A stretch of DNA of 64,000 nt from Trichoplusia ni (lineage: Eukaryota > Arthropoda > Insecta > Lepidoptera > Noctuidae). This document shows positions 11,409 through 23,280 of this stretch, in pieces. Position 1 is the stretch's first letter. Each line of letters starts with the position of its first letter. Below the pieces are notes generated by a model. The model did no database searches and was not told the origin of the DNA. It saw only the letters and a list, made by a program, of their open reading frames with translations. Location: positions 8,370,001-8,434,000 of the forward strand of contig NC_039493.1 in NCBI RefSeq assembly GCF_003590095.1, in the 5' to 3' direction. A program made the translations under genes and the position numbers.

Positions 11409-14400
11409 TTAATTGTCAAAGCTGTCAAAAACTTTGCGGATAATGTTGACGCCATCTTTGATTTGCTGTTCAGTGATGACGAGCGGTGGCGCCAAACGGA
11501 TGGTCTGGCCGTGAGTGGTCTTGGTCAACAGGCCAGCATCCCTCAGTCTAAGGCACACGTCGTATGCCGGAATACCTGAATAATTTATAATAAGAAAAGT
11601 TATTTATATGCATTCGACGTGCCGTTTACCATTCTCTGCTGCAGTCGGGTCAAATGAGTTGAAAAGGCCACATCGTAGCTAAAATAATATTCCAACGAAA
11701 GGTTCTTTTTGACGTGTACTGACATCAATATATGCCAAAAGCATGGTCAAATCAAGGTCTTTTTGATCTACAACAGTCGTTCACCTTGCCTTCAACGACG
11801 CAAACAGGGCACGAAATATTTAAATACTTACGAAATTACAGTAAATTAATATAGGGCCATTATCCATTTCCAATCCGGAAAAAGTACCTAATTATATCGC
11901 GAAACTGGAATCTTGATAATAATGGGTAGTGTCAAAATTAATTTAATAAAAAGTTAAGAATTACGTACTGTCGTGTACAACGATAGCGCACATGAGTCCT
12001 CTTCCCCTCACGGTGGTAATCTTGTTCTTTGGTATTTTATTCAACTCTTCAATCAAAATTTTTCCAAGTCTCTCGGAGTTTTCACACAATTTCTCTTCTA
12101 ATAGCACCTAATAAATTAAAAGTTGTGTAAAATATAGTGTTTATTACTAGCAACTAAAACTGCGTTTGATAGAATAGATGGGTCAATTACCTCTAAGCAT
12201 CACTTAATCTTGAAACAAAGAGTTGTAAATCCCACTAAGGGTTTCCCCCATGAGAAAGTAACTAAGCAAAACCTCGCACAAAAATGTCAACATAATGCCT
12301 CTGATATTTCACTAGTCAGGATGTTAAGTCTTTAAATCTATCCTATTTATATTTATGTCAACTTGTAATGAATATATTCAAGTACCTTAACAGCTTCCAT
12401 AGCAACAGCACAAGCCAGAGGGTTGCCACCATATGTTGACCCATGAGTACCGGGTTTAATAACCTGTAAGAAACGAACTCTCGTTTAAAATTCATTCACA
12501 TCAATCAAACCATAATTTATTAACACTTAAGTAGCGTAATAAAAAAAGACTTAGTTTATATGGCAATAAATGTCATAAGAGATCTACGCAAATACAGACA
12601 GCTTGGTAAACAGATTTATTATCTTCAAGGCGTTTTGTAATTTGCTCTCATCTGGTTGAAGCTACATGTATTCTGTATACCTAGCAAACCGTTTAAATGC
12701 TGTAGCAATTTATTTCTCTTCGCCAGCCCTTTAAATTACAGCAACCTCTATATCATAGGCCGTGTTAGTATACCGGACTCTACTGCTTTGTGACAGGAAA
12801 CTGTATATTCATATGTGTAGAAGTGGTTTCTAACCAGAGTGTACTAAAGTCTTTATTCAAATAAATATTACTTACATCCATAACACTGTGGCTAGCTAGA
12901 ACAGCAGACACTGGCAGTAATCCCCCGCTGAGTGCTTTCCCGAGAATAAGGATGTCGGGTTTCACTCCCTCGTGGTCAACCGCCAATAACTTTCCAGTAC
13001 GACCTAATGAACAATTATCAATTACAGTCAATTCATCTTTGCTCACGGCGATGACTGTGTTCTAGAACTTTCATTTGTTTGTCACTGTCACGCAAATTAA
13101 AGTTTCATTTACAAACAATCGCACGCACACATCGAACCTTGCGCATATCGAGTTGAACTATCTTTAATAGAGAATTATTTGCACGTGCCATACTCAGTAT
13201 CTAACTAGTAGTCATAATGTATGTTACCTAAGCAGTCATTCAATAATTCCTGTGTTACAAACGTGCAGCATTATGTATATCACGTAATTAGTGGAAACCA
13301 TTAGACAAGTGCGAGTAAACCAAGTAATTTATTCATAGATACGTGTAATTCTAGCATAATGTGACAGTTCGTTTTAAGTGTGTAAGGTGCGACATTATGC
13401 CAGAGTTCACAGCTTAATAAAAAAAACGGGATTAGAATCTGAATGGATTTTTTTATAAGGCTTGAAGCAGATATCGTTTTATAATTGAATCGTTACTCAT
13501 TTGTGTTATTGTTCTTGCTTGTGTTTAGAAACTAAATCATGACCTCCACATCATTTTATATCGTCAATGCTGACGTAAACTTAGCTCATTGTAATGTTTT
13601 TTAAACTTACGTAAAGTGATAAAAGATACGACGTCGTAGAAATAAGAACAAAAGCTAAAATATTATCGCGCGTTCTATATCGGAATATCACAAATATTTT
13701 ATTTATAGTAACTAGTTATGTTTTTATGAAGATAAATCATTTCTTGACACGCTGAGAACGTCCGATAAACTATAACTATGACCTTTTACTTACCTAAACC
13801 GGTTTGAACTTCGTCGGCGATCCAAAGGACATTGTACTTAGTGCAGAGCTCCCTGACTTTCTTTAAGTAGCCGTCATCTGGGATCACTGTACCCGCCTCG
13901 CCTTGGATAGGCTCAACCATGAACGCCGCGACATTCGGGTCTTGCAGCTCTTTCTGTGGAATTATAAATATAATTTAACTAATAGTTTATTTTCATAAAA
14001 CCCGTCCGTTTTCTAGCTGTTACTTTTATTGATTGTTCTAAAAACTTTAGGGAAGCAAAAAAACATAACTTATGTAACTATTAAAAAAAGTTTGAAATAG
14101 ATTAATTTATGTATTGCAAAAGCAAGAGCATAAGGATCAGTTCCTTATGCTCTTGCTTTTGCAATACCAGTCACCACTGACTAGCTTAAATTGGACGGCA
14201 TCACATATTTTTATTCATTTTACGTACCTCTAAAGCGTCAACATCATTGTAAGGAACTAAGTGGAAGCCAGCCATGTACGGGCCGAAGCCTTTGTAGCAC
14301 GAGGGGTCTGATGATGATGACACAGCGGACAGTGTGCGGCCCCAGAAGTTACCCTCGGCGAATATAATCTGTGGACAAAGTATTTAAAGTGTAAAAAAAA

Positions 14401-17400
14401 TGGCCTCATCTAATTATAGGTATTATCATTTAAAATTGGTTCCCGAATCATTAACCTCTTTATGTGGCCTGTACCTTGGCTTGTCCCTCGCGAATTTTCT
14501 TGACATCGTAACCCCACTTTCTGGCGATCTTGCACGCGCTTTCACCACCTTCCACACCAGTGTTCATCGGCAGCAGACGATCGAAGCCCAGAAGTTCAGT
14601 CATAAACTTCTCATAAGGCCCCAGTTTATCAGAGTAAAAAGCTCTGAAAATTACACATTTTATACGAATTACATAGGTGAAATTAGAGTAATTTGCCCTA
14701 CAATGGAATAGAAACATCAAGGAAAAAATAAATTAAAGTGTAAACCAGCCATTTTACAGAGGGTAATGGTACCTACCACGTTAATTTGGTGAACAAGTGA
14801 CATACGATTCAAAATCAGTCCATCTGCCTGATTTTGAATGCGCCCCTCTAGACAAAATAATATTATACGTTTTAACTTCTGTAGCCTCACTCGGCTACAA
14901 AGGCTGAATTTGCTGACTTAGTCGATTTAACATTTGTAGCTTCTTACCTGGAAACTAGAGTAAGGCTGTCAGCCTGTTTCTTAAGAGCAGCGATGATTCT
15001 TGGGTGACAATGTCCCTGGTTCACCGCGGAGTACGCGCTCAGGAAGTCGTAATACTTTTTTCCTTCGACATCCCAAACGAAAACACCTGGAATAAAAATA
15101 ATTCTTTTACGTTTTGAATTGATGTCACTGGTCGCAAAGTTGGGTAGCTATCGGACAAGCCTCATTAGCAATGAAAAAAGAAACAAGGAAAGTTAAAAAA
15201 TATTTTAACAAAGCATTTTTTTTACAAGTTAATTCTCTATACAAAATTGACATTAGCTGACCAATTTTTTTTATGGAAGAAGCAAAATTTTTTTGGTCCT
15301 CCTCCGAATTTGTTGTAATGAAATGGGTATTATTAATTCAGTTTATTACGTAGATACTTAAATGCTAGGTCATTGAACTTATTCAACAGAAACTGCTTAT
15401 AACAGGCATTAAAGAGCACCTGCCATTAGAATTATTTATTCAGTATTAACTGTGCCAGTTAATCAGTATTTAAGATAAAAATTATCTGTATTAAAATTGT
15501 GTAGTTTATAGTTCAATAAAACCACAACACTGACTTTCATGGCATTGACAACCATTTATTACGAACAATATTAGCTTGAATCTTAGATACATAGACATGT
15601 AATTTTATAATAGGACTAATTTAAAGGTGGTTAAGGTTTATTTTCCCTAGGGATGCAAAGCGTGGGATGTATTTTACAACCAACTGGGCCCTGACTCTGC
15701 TATTTACTATTGCCGATGAATTAATGGAAATAGGATTAAATTTGACACTATTAGTATTCTCCTAAGTATTTCCCATCACAAAAATTGAATACTCATTGCA
15801 AGTGAGTGTTCCGCCCCGTACTGAATTGCTTCATCAAAAGCAGTCTGTGTGAGGCCAAGATAACGGAGCGATTCTTTCGATTCTTTAAACATACTAGTGG
15901 CTAGAAATCCCTGTGTTTACTTGTTTAGAATGGCTATAAGTTGAGCGGAATCAAAGAAATGTCATTCTTTTACACACTAAATCTTTAAGTACATTAAATT
16001 AAAGCCTTGAATAAAGTGGGCGTGGTCCTCAATTAACGTCAATAGTCTCTTATTTTGAAACTAGCTGTTGCCCGCGACTTCGTTCGCGTGGTTAGAAGAC
16101 AGAATATTCTTCACCGTTTTTGCCACATTTTATTATATATATTATACAGGGTGCCCCAAAACTCAACGATAATCTGAGACCGGATGAAAGGCCAAGTGAT
16201 AACAGATCAGGAAAAAAAAACGATTTTCTGAAAAAAAGTTTTTTTTCATTTCATTAATTTATAGTTGCGATTGCCTTCAAACAAACAAACAAACTCTTCA
16301 GCTTTATAATATTAGTATATATATAGCTATATATTCTTACTTTTATAGCTAGGACTAGTTTGGTACAGGCAACTGTTCCAGCTACCTAACACCAAAAATA
16401 GCTTCATTCTTACCTATATGTATACTGATTACATGCTCATAACAAGTAGGTATGTTATGTCAAGGTGAATTATATTATTCCAAACCCATTATCAGAAACA
16501 GGGTTACTTGTACCTATTCAAAATAAAAGGTTAAAATTAACTGAGCGATACGTAGTTACTTAGTAGATAACATATTCATAGATATTTCATCATATCGAGA
16601 GCCGATTGTCGGTACTTTTATACCTTGTTTGTCATAACACTCATAACATTTTAATAAAGATAGCGAAACGCATAATATGGGAATACTTTATAGCAATACC
16701 TAACTTTTTTAGGAAAAATGTTGTACTAGAATTATTATACTTTTCAACTCGTCCTTTTTGTTTTGATGAGGTTTGGACGCAAAACTGTCAGAAGACTCCT
16801 TTTTTCATTGCGATCACAAAATTTCTCGCTTTTTCCTTAGAAATCTAATAAATTTACAAAGAATTGTAACAAGGATCCGGAGCCTACCACCACTTGTTAA
16901 AGTGATCTGTTTTAAAAGACTCAGATACATTTTTGGAAAGGCTAAAGATGAGCCTATTTTATTATTATTTATTAAAAAAAACACAGCAGTCACTGGGAGT
17001 TTCTCAGACTCAGAGAAAGCGTCCGAGAATCACACAAACGTTAACCCTACGCGGGGATCGAAATCGCGCCACGTCGCGTCGCATGCAGCGAGTTTGGCAT
17101 GTTGACTTGACTAATCGTACAGTCAGCAGCTAATCTCTTCAAATACTTAAAAACTGCTTTAACTCAAACTTTTTTAAACTACTTTAAGTGGAAAAGCCTC
17201 TAGTATATAACTTCTTAATGCAGTTTTTGCGATTGTGAAAATCGAAAGCGGAGACGGCGCACTACATTTTTTGTTGTTGTTTATGTTTTTCTGTAACTTA
17301 CTTCCACAGATATAAACCGGGACAGATGGCCTACTAAAGCTTCTTGAACTACATAAAACGAAAAAGTGTCAAAGATAGGGGTTGTGAATATTATGACATC

Positions 17401-18116
17401 CACTAGCAATACGACCTCTAATTCCGTAAGATTCAAGCTAATTACTAAATTAAATAACAAATTGCGATAAGCGCTTTTCAAATTATTTTCGATATTATAT
17501 TTTATGTCTAATATCTACTATGAAAACCCAATAAATTAATACTTTACTTTACAGCTATTTCTATATCCTTAGAAGCCTTTATTGTATCTAATAAACAGTG
17601 GAGTTTATCAGCGACAAGATACAGGCTGGTGTCCCAAAGGAAAAAAAATAAGAAATAAGGGGAAAAGAAAGAAATGAGTACTAAGTATAGGAACCACACA
17701 AAAAAAATTGAAAATAATGGAAGTCACTTTGCACTAACCGAGTTGCTATTAGGAAATTAATACTTATATACAATTTTTCGTGAAATGTTTGTGCACACTT
17801 TTTTTGTAAAAACGACACGAGCTACCTTTTCAATATTTATAATCTATTATATTTATTTAAGTGCACATTTAATTAAAAAGTGAATATCAATATACTTTTT
17901 GATTAAATAAAAATCTTCCAAAGATCTAAAAAAAACTTGAATTTCACTTTCAAAAACTATTTAAAAGTTGACAAACAATTTCATTTGGGAAATACTAAAC
18001 ATTTGCTTACCTTCACCACGGGTCAGAGCTACGGGGATAGGCCCATAGTTGCGGCACCCGTACTGGTCCTCCAGAGCAAAGATCTCTTTCGAAGACAACT
18101 GTCCCTTGCCAGCCAT
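11409..18116 (-). CDS. Oat: Ornithine aminotransferase
   Basis: Nine coding exons on the minus strand (18116-18011, 15086-14948, 14643-14475, 14368-14228, 13953-13794, 13003-12876, 12463-12386, 12107-11969, 11575-11409) join to 408 residues. The protein is a class-III PLP aminotransferase that transfers the delta-amino group of ornithine to 2-oxoglutarate, giving glutamate semialdehyde. Diagnostic blocks include WDVEGKKYYDFLSAYSAVNQ, MNTGVEGGESACKIARKWGY, VEPIQGEAG, DEVQTG, and LGKALSGG with the predicted Schiff-base lysine at K261. The C-terminus has THGQTIRLAPPLVI. The N-terminus (MAGKGQLSSKEIF) starts near where mature mammalian OAT begins, so the usual mitochondrial presequence is missing from this model. 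The ATG is 1 nt after a splice acceptor. A non-coding first exon with a GTAAGG donor probably lies near 18690-18790. Confidence 0.93.
14111..14167. repeat. Perfect 26-bp inverted repeat (hairpin) in an Oat intron
   Basis: The left arm at 14111-14136 begins GTATTGCAAAAGCAAG. The right arm at 14142-14167 is its exact reverse complement over all 26 bases, separated by a 5-base spacer (TCAGT). The hairpin lies inside the 274-bp Oat intron 13954-14227. Either strand would fold into a perfect stem-loop in RNA. Confidence 0.97.
16060..16326 (-). mobile_element. Lep1-like Helitron with a replaced or inserted core
   Basis: On the minus strand the 3' end reads GCGGGCAACAGCTAGT (plus coordinates about 16060-16075), preceded by the CG-rich hairpin, and the next host base reads as T. 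The 5' end at about 16285-16326 reads TACTAATATTATAAAGCTG followed by AAGAGTTTGTTTG. These are the same ends as the intact copy at 60371-60616. The middle (about 16140-16260) is unrelated to that copy. It starts with ACAGGGTGCCCC and contains homopolymer runs, so it looks like a nested insertion or a captured segment. The exact 5' boundary is blurred by a TATATA run. Confidence 0.6.
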
Positions 18117-19234
18117 ACTGCGGTCAAAATAAAAAATACTAAAAACAGTTCTTTTTTAATTTTAATGTTATTTAAAAAACGAACACACAACCTTTTAAAA
18201 ATTTAAATCACTTTTTTTAATAAATCTCGAATGAAGGAGCTATTGCCCTAATGAGTATCTGTACTATAATGACAAAAAAAATATTATAATGTGACTTATA
18301 TACCCGCTCCGAGATGAGGCACAATAAAGAGCTTAGATTGCAGCATCTGCACGAAGATATTAATTAAATAAATAATAATAGTCGCGATAAACACGAGATA
18401 AACTGACTAATGACTCGTTATCATAATTGATTAAAGAACAATTGGAATGCCACCCAAATCCGGTAAGCACAGCGAGTAAACAAAGGTGGTTGAAGGAGTC
18501 GGTAAACTCATTTCTCACTCAATGTCAGAGTGGTTTAATTATAAACTAATATTTCATTCATGTCTGCGAGATAATAACTTATTATTCGTTAAGTAAGTAA
18601 ACAATGTTTATTGATAAATATGCAATAACAACCTATTAATTAAAAGGGAAACTTTAAAATAGAAACCGTAAGTATATAATAGAGTCCTTACTTTTTATTT
18701 AGTGAGTTTTCTTTCGTGGTTAGAGAGCGAAGTTGTTTACAGTGACCCGGAGAGCACACCTCGCCGTCTGCGTCCAAAATTATCCGACGACTGAATGATG
18801 ACACAAACTACTACAGTTGGAAAAATACCAAACGTATATTGCCTACTGTCTTTGGATTACGTCATACGGCCCCCCGGACCGATAATAATGATCAATAACC
18901 AGACTCCCAACTTCGCAAACACTTTTAACCCGCGAAAACCCGCGCTGGATATTGTTGTGTAATTTAGCGCACAACTTTTAATTCATTTTGCTTAGAATAA
19001 ATTTTGTTACTTTTTTAATACATCGCTAACCAGGAATTTATGTCCCATGATCGATATTATCAGACTCAAGTTTGGGTTTTCCGCCTATTTATTCCAATAT
19101 ATAAATTTTGGGCTAGGTCAATACAATAAGTATCTCCGTAACGCGAACATGTTTACATTTAAATGATGATGAAATGTGGAGGCTATAAAAACCATGAGAA
19201 CATGATATCCTTTTATATTTTTATTGCACCAATA

Positions 19235-19370
19235 TCCCTGTGCCGATAATGGTAGATCGCGAGGTGCTACGCCGGCTGTGGGTTCGATCCTTGCATGTCG
19301 TATCTATTTGTATGATCTAGAAATAATTATCCCGTGTTCGGGAAGTCTTGTAAATGGAATATTTATGTGA
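19235..19370 (+). mobile_element. tRNA-derived SINE fragment
   Basis: The stretch contains an A-box-like block (TGGTAGATCGCGAGGTGC) and, 20-odd bases further, a B-box GGTTCGATCC, in pol III promoter spacing. The following text resembles lepidopteran SINE copies I recognise. It does not fold into a sound tRNA, and no target duplication was found, so the boundaries are approximate. Confidence 0.5.
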
Positions 19371-20569
19371 AAGCAAAAAGACCCTCTGTGATATAAGAGT
19401 TAAAATGCTTAGGGCAAGAGTCGCCTTTATCAAATACATATTCACTGATCTTGCTTGAAGTAGTAAGTAGGTACGACTAAATTGGGGTTACTTGACGTAA
19501 GTTCTGGGTCCTTTGATGCAATTAGCACAATAAGATGACGATTGAACGTTGATGAATGTGTTGTCACGAGATCAATCTAAACGTACTACCTCACAAATTT
19601 ATCAGTTGACAACAATTTATAAGAATAGAGTAGGTGACTTTTAATTTGAGGAAGTAACCAAATGGCTACTTGTTAGTGAGGTGTATTTTTTTATTGTAAG
19701 AAGTAATGCCTGTGACATAATAATTATGTCACCAAAGGTTCAGATTACGCAATTACAGGCAGTTATTATGCTAAAAGGAAGTAGGTATCGGCAGTCAATT
19801 ATGAAACAATGCTTTGTTTTAATTTTTTTCCATTGGAGAATATTTTCCATCTCAATGTGGTAGGTATGCTAATTAATAATAAACTCTTTAAAGATAATAC
19901 TGGACGTTATAAATAACTTTATTTATATTGACCAATTTCGATAACAGAATAATAATTCCATTGTATACCTACCTACCCACTTACCTCTTGTTTATTGATT
20001 TATGTTGTGAGTAGTGACGGATTGGAATGTTCGAAAGACGTCAAGAGTATCCTGCTATTTTTATATTCGAGAATAATGGTACTAAATATGTTTTTGAGTT
20101 TCACACTATACACGACAACAGCAGAACAATAAACATTTCGCAGGTAGGTTTCGCAAAATTTCATTAACTTTTTTAATATGATAACTTAGTCCATGGGCAA
20201 GGCTTAGGTTTGCGCCTTCGCTTTGGTACAATCCGCCTCTGAGCAGTATATATTATGATAACCCGTTCGTTTTAATAAAGTTATAAGGGAAACGTTATCA
20301 TATTGTTGAACTTGCTCTCTTAGTCATTTTGCAAATGCATTGCAGATATATTAATTTATATTCCATTGTTAACTGCAATCTTAAATAAACTAATTCATAT
20401 AGATTATGATTCTTCGAAGACAACATAAATGAAAACGTGAAAAGTATTATGTCATAACTCATATATTATATGGAGGGTAAGGACCTTCCCTCATAATTAA
20501 AATGTAAATACTCTAATATTTCAAAAATATCTCTCCAGATAGGTATTTATACTGTTGCTTGCACGAATC

Positions 20570-20690
20570 TGTTGGTCTAGTTTCCTTAAGCGCATGAGGT
20601 GTCAGGTTCGAATAGGGATCGCTCCAAAAACTGTGACTACTTTTTATGTTGAAAAATACCTACACAGTGCATCTCGAAGTCAGGAAGTTT
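20570..20690 (+). mobile_element. tRNA-derived SINE fragment
   Basis: TTGGTCTAGTTTCCTTAAGC followed by GCATGAGGTGTCAGGTTCGA has A-box and B-box-like blocks in the spacing of a pol III promoter. It is followed by a body with CGAAGTCAGGAAGTTTGA that is common in lepidopteran SINEs. It is too degraded to be a functional tRNA. The boundaries are approximate. Confidence 0.5.
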
Positions 20691-20810
20691 GACGGTAAGT
20701 CGACAAGAAAGTTTCAAAAAGATGGGCAAATAAAAAAGGACAGGCACATAAATATTATTTCGTTTGTCAGATAACATCTTGATATGGAGAACCTCGTTTA
20801 TCTCATACAC

Positions 20811-20872
20811 TTATATATTATGTGTTGTGTTATGTGTTATGTGTATTATGTGTTATATATTATTATGTATTT
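20811..20872. repeat. TATGTGT/TATTATGTG-type degenerate tandem repeat
   Basis: About 60 bases are built from repeated TTATGTG and TATTATG units with small length changes, a low-complexity tandem array. I see no other function. Confidence 0.7.
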
Positions 20873-21961
20873 TTTACTACTTTGATTTTTTTTCCCTATA
20901 CACTATTTAGTCATTTTTTTATGCCAATTTCAGCCTTAGCTTAGTCGATACGTAGTTACTAAACGGATGAGGAACCTGGTATTGGGGATGACGAAGAAAA
21001 GTGGGCAGAAATCGTAGATTAACGGAAATGGACGAAAAGGGTATCATTCATGAATAATGATAGCGCTACGTAGTCCGGTCATATTATCTACTCATAAAAG
21101 TTTTCCACAGAGTTATCAATCTCAGCTGACAAATACTCTGTCCAGTTAATAGTTTTGTTTGTCTAAGGCGTTTGAGTTGTACAATCAACTACACAACGCG
21201 TCTACACCAGAATAATTTTAATAATTTATCTGCTTCCAACCAGTATTTCTAATTTATCAATAGGTAAGTGCACGACCTTTTTCCATTTAGATACTTAATT
21301 AAAGATACAGTACAACTCTGTACAACACAGTAATTAATGCAAAATATGAAGAACGAACTAACGTATGGGACATCTTAATTTAACTCGGTAGTTCTAAATC
21401 TGATTAGTATTCAATTCACTAACTTCCGTGACATACTTTTACGTAGCTTCCCCTTTTTTATTGCACATGACACATATTCCTAACGAATCAATTTAGGTAT
21501 ATAGGAATGCCATATTAGCTTTAAACTTCGTTCCCAGTTTTCAAACTAGTATTAATTAGAGCACGTGAACTAATCTAGATATTACTACCCCATTGTAATT
21601 TCTTTATTTGCACAGTCTGGTAAGAAATTGTATTAAAACATGCAGACTAATATAAAACCCATTATAACTACGTATCTTATCGCCATCAACATTATATTGC
21701 AATTGTTACGGTTTTAAGAAACAGATTAGGGGATCAGGCTGTGATTAAATATTACACGTGCTACCAAAATGGCGACACAACATAATTAATGAATGAAGTC
21801 TGTAGGTCTAGAGTACATAGGAACAAGAATATTATCTTTCTTTTATTGTAGGTATGAATTTGGATAGACTGTATGAATGTTAAATATACTCGTGTAACGC
21901 GAGAGAGCATTCAGTCAATTAAATAAAGCCTATCATAAAAAACGTTCAGGCAAGTCTAAAA

Positions 21962-22417
21962 TCTCTGCTAAAATTATAAAAGGAAAATGTCTGTTTGTCA
22001 GTTTGGATCTTTCAAACGTCAGTCGGAATGGCCGAAAACCGTTCCACAGTGAGATCTCTGGTGGACAACGCGACCTCATAGGTCACCCCCCTTAGCTACG
22101 AGGCATCGAGAAGAACGAAGATTGTCAATCTTTCACAGCAAAGAGAGAGAAGAATTGATGTGGTTTTCCAAAGGGGATGGTTGAAGGGATGGAGGGTGAC
22201 ATAGGCTATATTGTCTCTTTCTCGCTCCCCGCATCCCTACAATGAGGTTGAATCCATCTGTGACTTACAGAAAATCGCATTCTCTGAGTACAGGTTAATA
22301 AGAACATAATTTAATTTAACAAAAAATAAATAAACTTCCGAGATTTCTTTTGTGTTTTCAATGAGTATCCGTGTTACCAAGAATTCAAAGTGAGCGAAGC
22401 CTCATGCAAAAGCTAGT
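21962..22417 (+). mobile_element. Helitron-like non-autonomous element
   Basis: The left side has TCTCTGCTAAAATTATAAAA followed by a GTCTGTTTGTCAG block, which resembles the start of lepidopteran Helitrons. The right side ends GCAAAAGCTAGT followed by T. The interior is non-coding and includes a C-run. The termini fit TC...CTAGT^T, but the 5' consensus match is weaker than for the other copies, so the call is tentative. Confidence 0.42.
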
Positions 22418-22531
22418 TTTGTATCAAACGTTTAAGGTGGTCGAGGTAAAGGGACACAATAAACGCTAATAAGTATACTCTGCGGTGGAGATTATTAGTC
22501 CCATATTTTCACAAAAATGTCCCTTCATCGC

Positions 22532-22640
22532 TGTCTGCTAAAAGGCAGACAGAAAGGCTGCTACAGCGCTCGACTGTCGACTGTCTGATGACCGATCTTC
22601 GATGTCGATGTCGATCCGACATATTATGTCGGACTCTCGG
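22532..22640. repeat. Cluster of short perfect hairpins in a GC-rich island
   Basis: CTGTCTGC and its exact complement flank a 6-base loop at about 22532-22553. A second perfect hairpin (TCCGACAT, 3-base loop, ATGTCGGA) lies around 22615-22635. CGACTGT and CGATGT short repeats lie between them. The island is markedly more GC-rich than its surroundings. I do not recognise it as a known element. Confidence 0.6.
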
Positions 22641-23280
22641 CGACTTAAAACACCCCGGGTCCCTTCAATTGCCTGAGCCAGAGCTACGGGGTCGCTCTCT
22701 CAATTCGCATGTTGTCCTCGACGCTGACCGACCTAAGCCTGATTTGGGACTATGAAAGCTTCACATTTCATCACTACGTCAATTTATAAATATGAACAAT
22801 AATAAAACAATAAATTAACTGCATAATTTACTAACCACTAAGAATCACAGTCAACAAGATGTTACAACAAAAAATATTTTTATACATTTTCACATATTTT
22901 TTAAAGTAAAAATATGATCCTACCTACTTATATCACTTATAAGTAGCGAATTAAGTAACAATAATGAGGTCTGGTTGCACTAATTAAATCTAGTTCTAAC
23001 TAGCTAAAACAAAAAATATGAAAATTTAACATTTGGTGAAATTAGATACTTGACCAAACGTAAAAGTTCTATTGCAAGGGTTTTTTATCATATCTTTTAT
23101 GAACTTATATGAATTTAACTTTTGGGAATCTCGAATTAAAATGGGACAATGTTGTTGTTAATCCATTGCACATGAACTTTTACATTAAATTGGCGCAATG
23201 CTACGCCATTTGATATTCCTTTCTACTAACAGCATTCAAAAATATATATCTCATGATCAATTTCGTTTTTAAAATGGTAT

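Larger units (their letters stand above)
18117..23280. other. Intergenic region between Oat and NDUFAF2, repeat-bearing
   Basis: I find no coding region here. The first ~800 bp upstream of Oat should hold its promoter and 5'UTR. The stretch 18690-18790 is locally GC-rich and ends (read on the minus strand) at a GTAAGG donor, so it fits a non-coding Oat first exon. The remainder holds two tRNA-like SINE fragments, a TATGTGT-type tandem run, a Helitron-like element and a cluster of hairpins, each listed separately. The last ~500 bp probably include the NDUFAF2 3'UTR. Confidence 0.45.
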
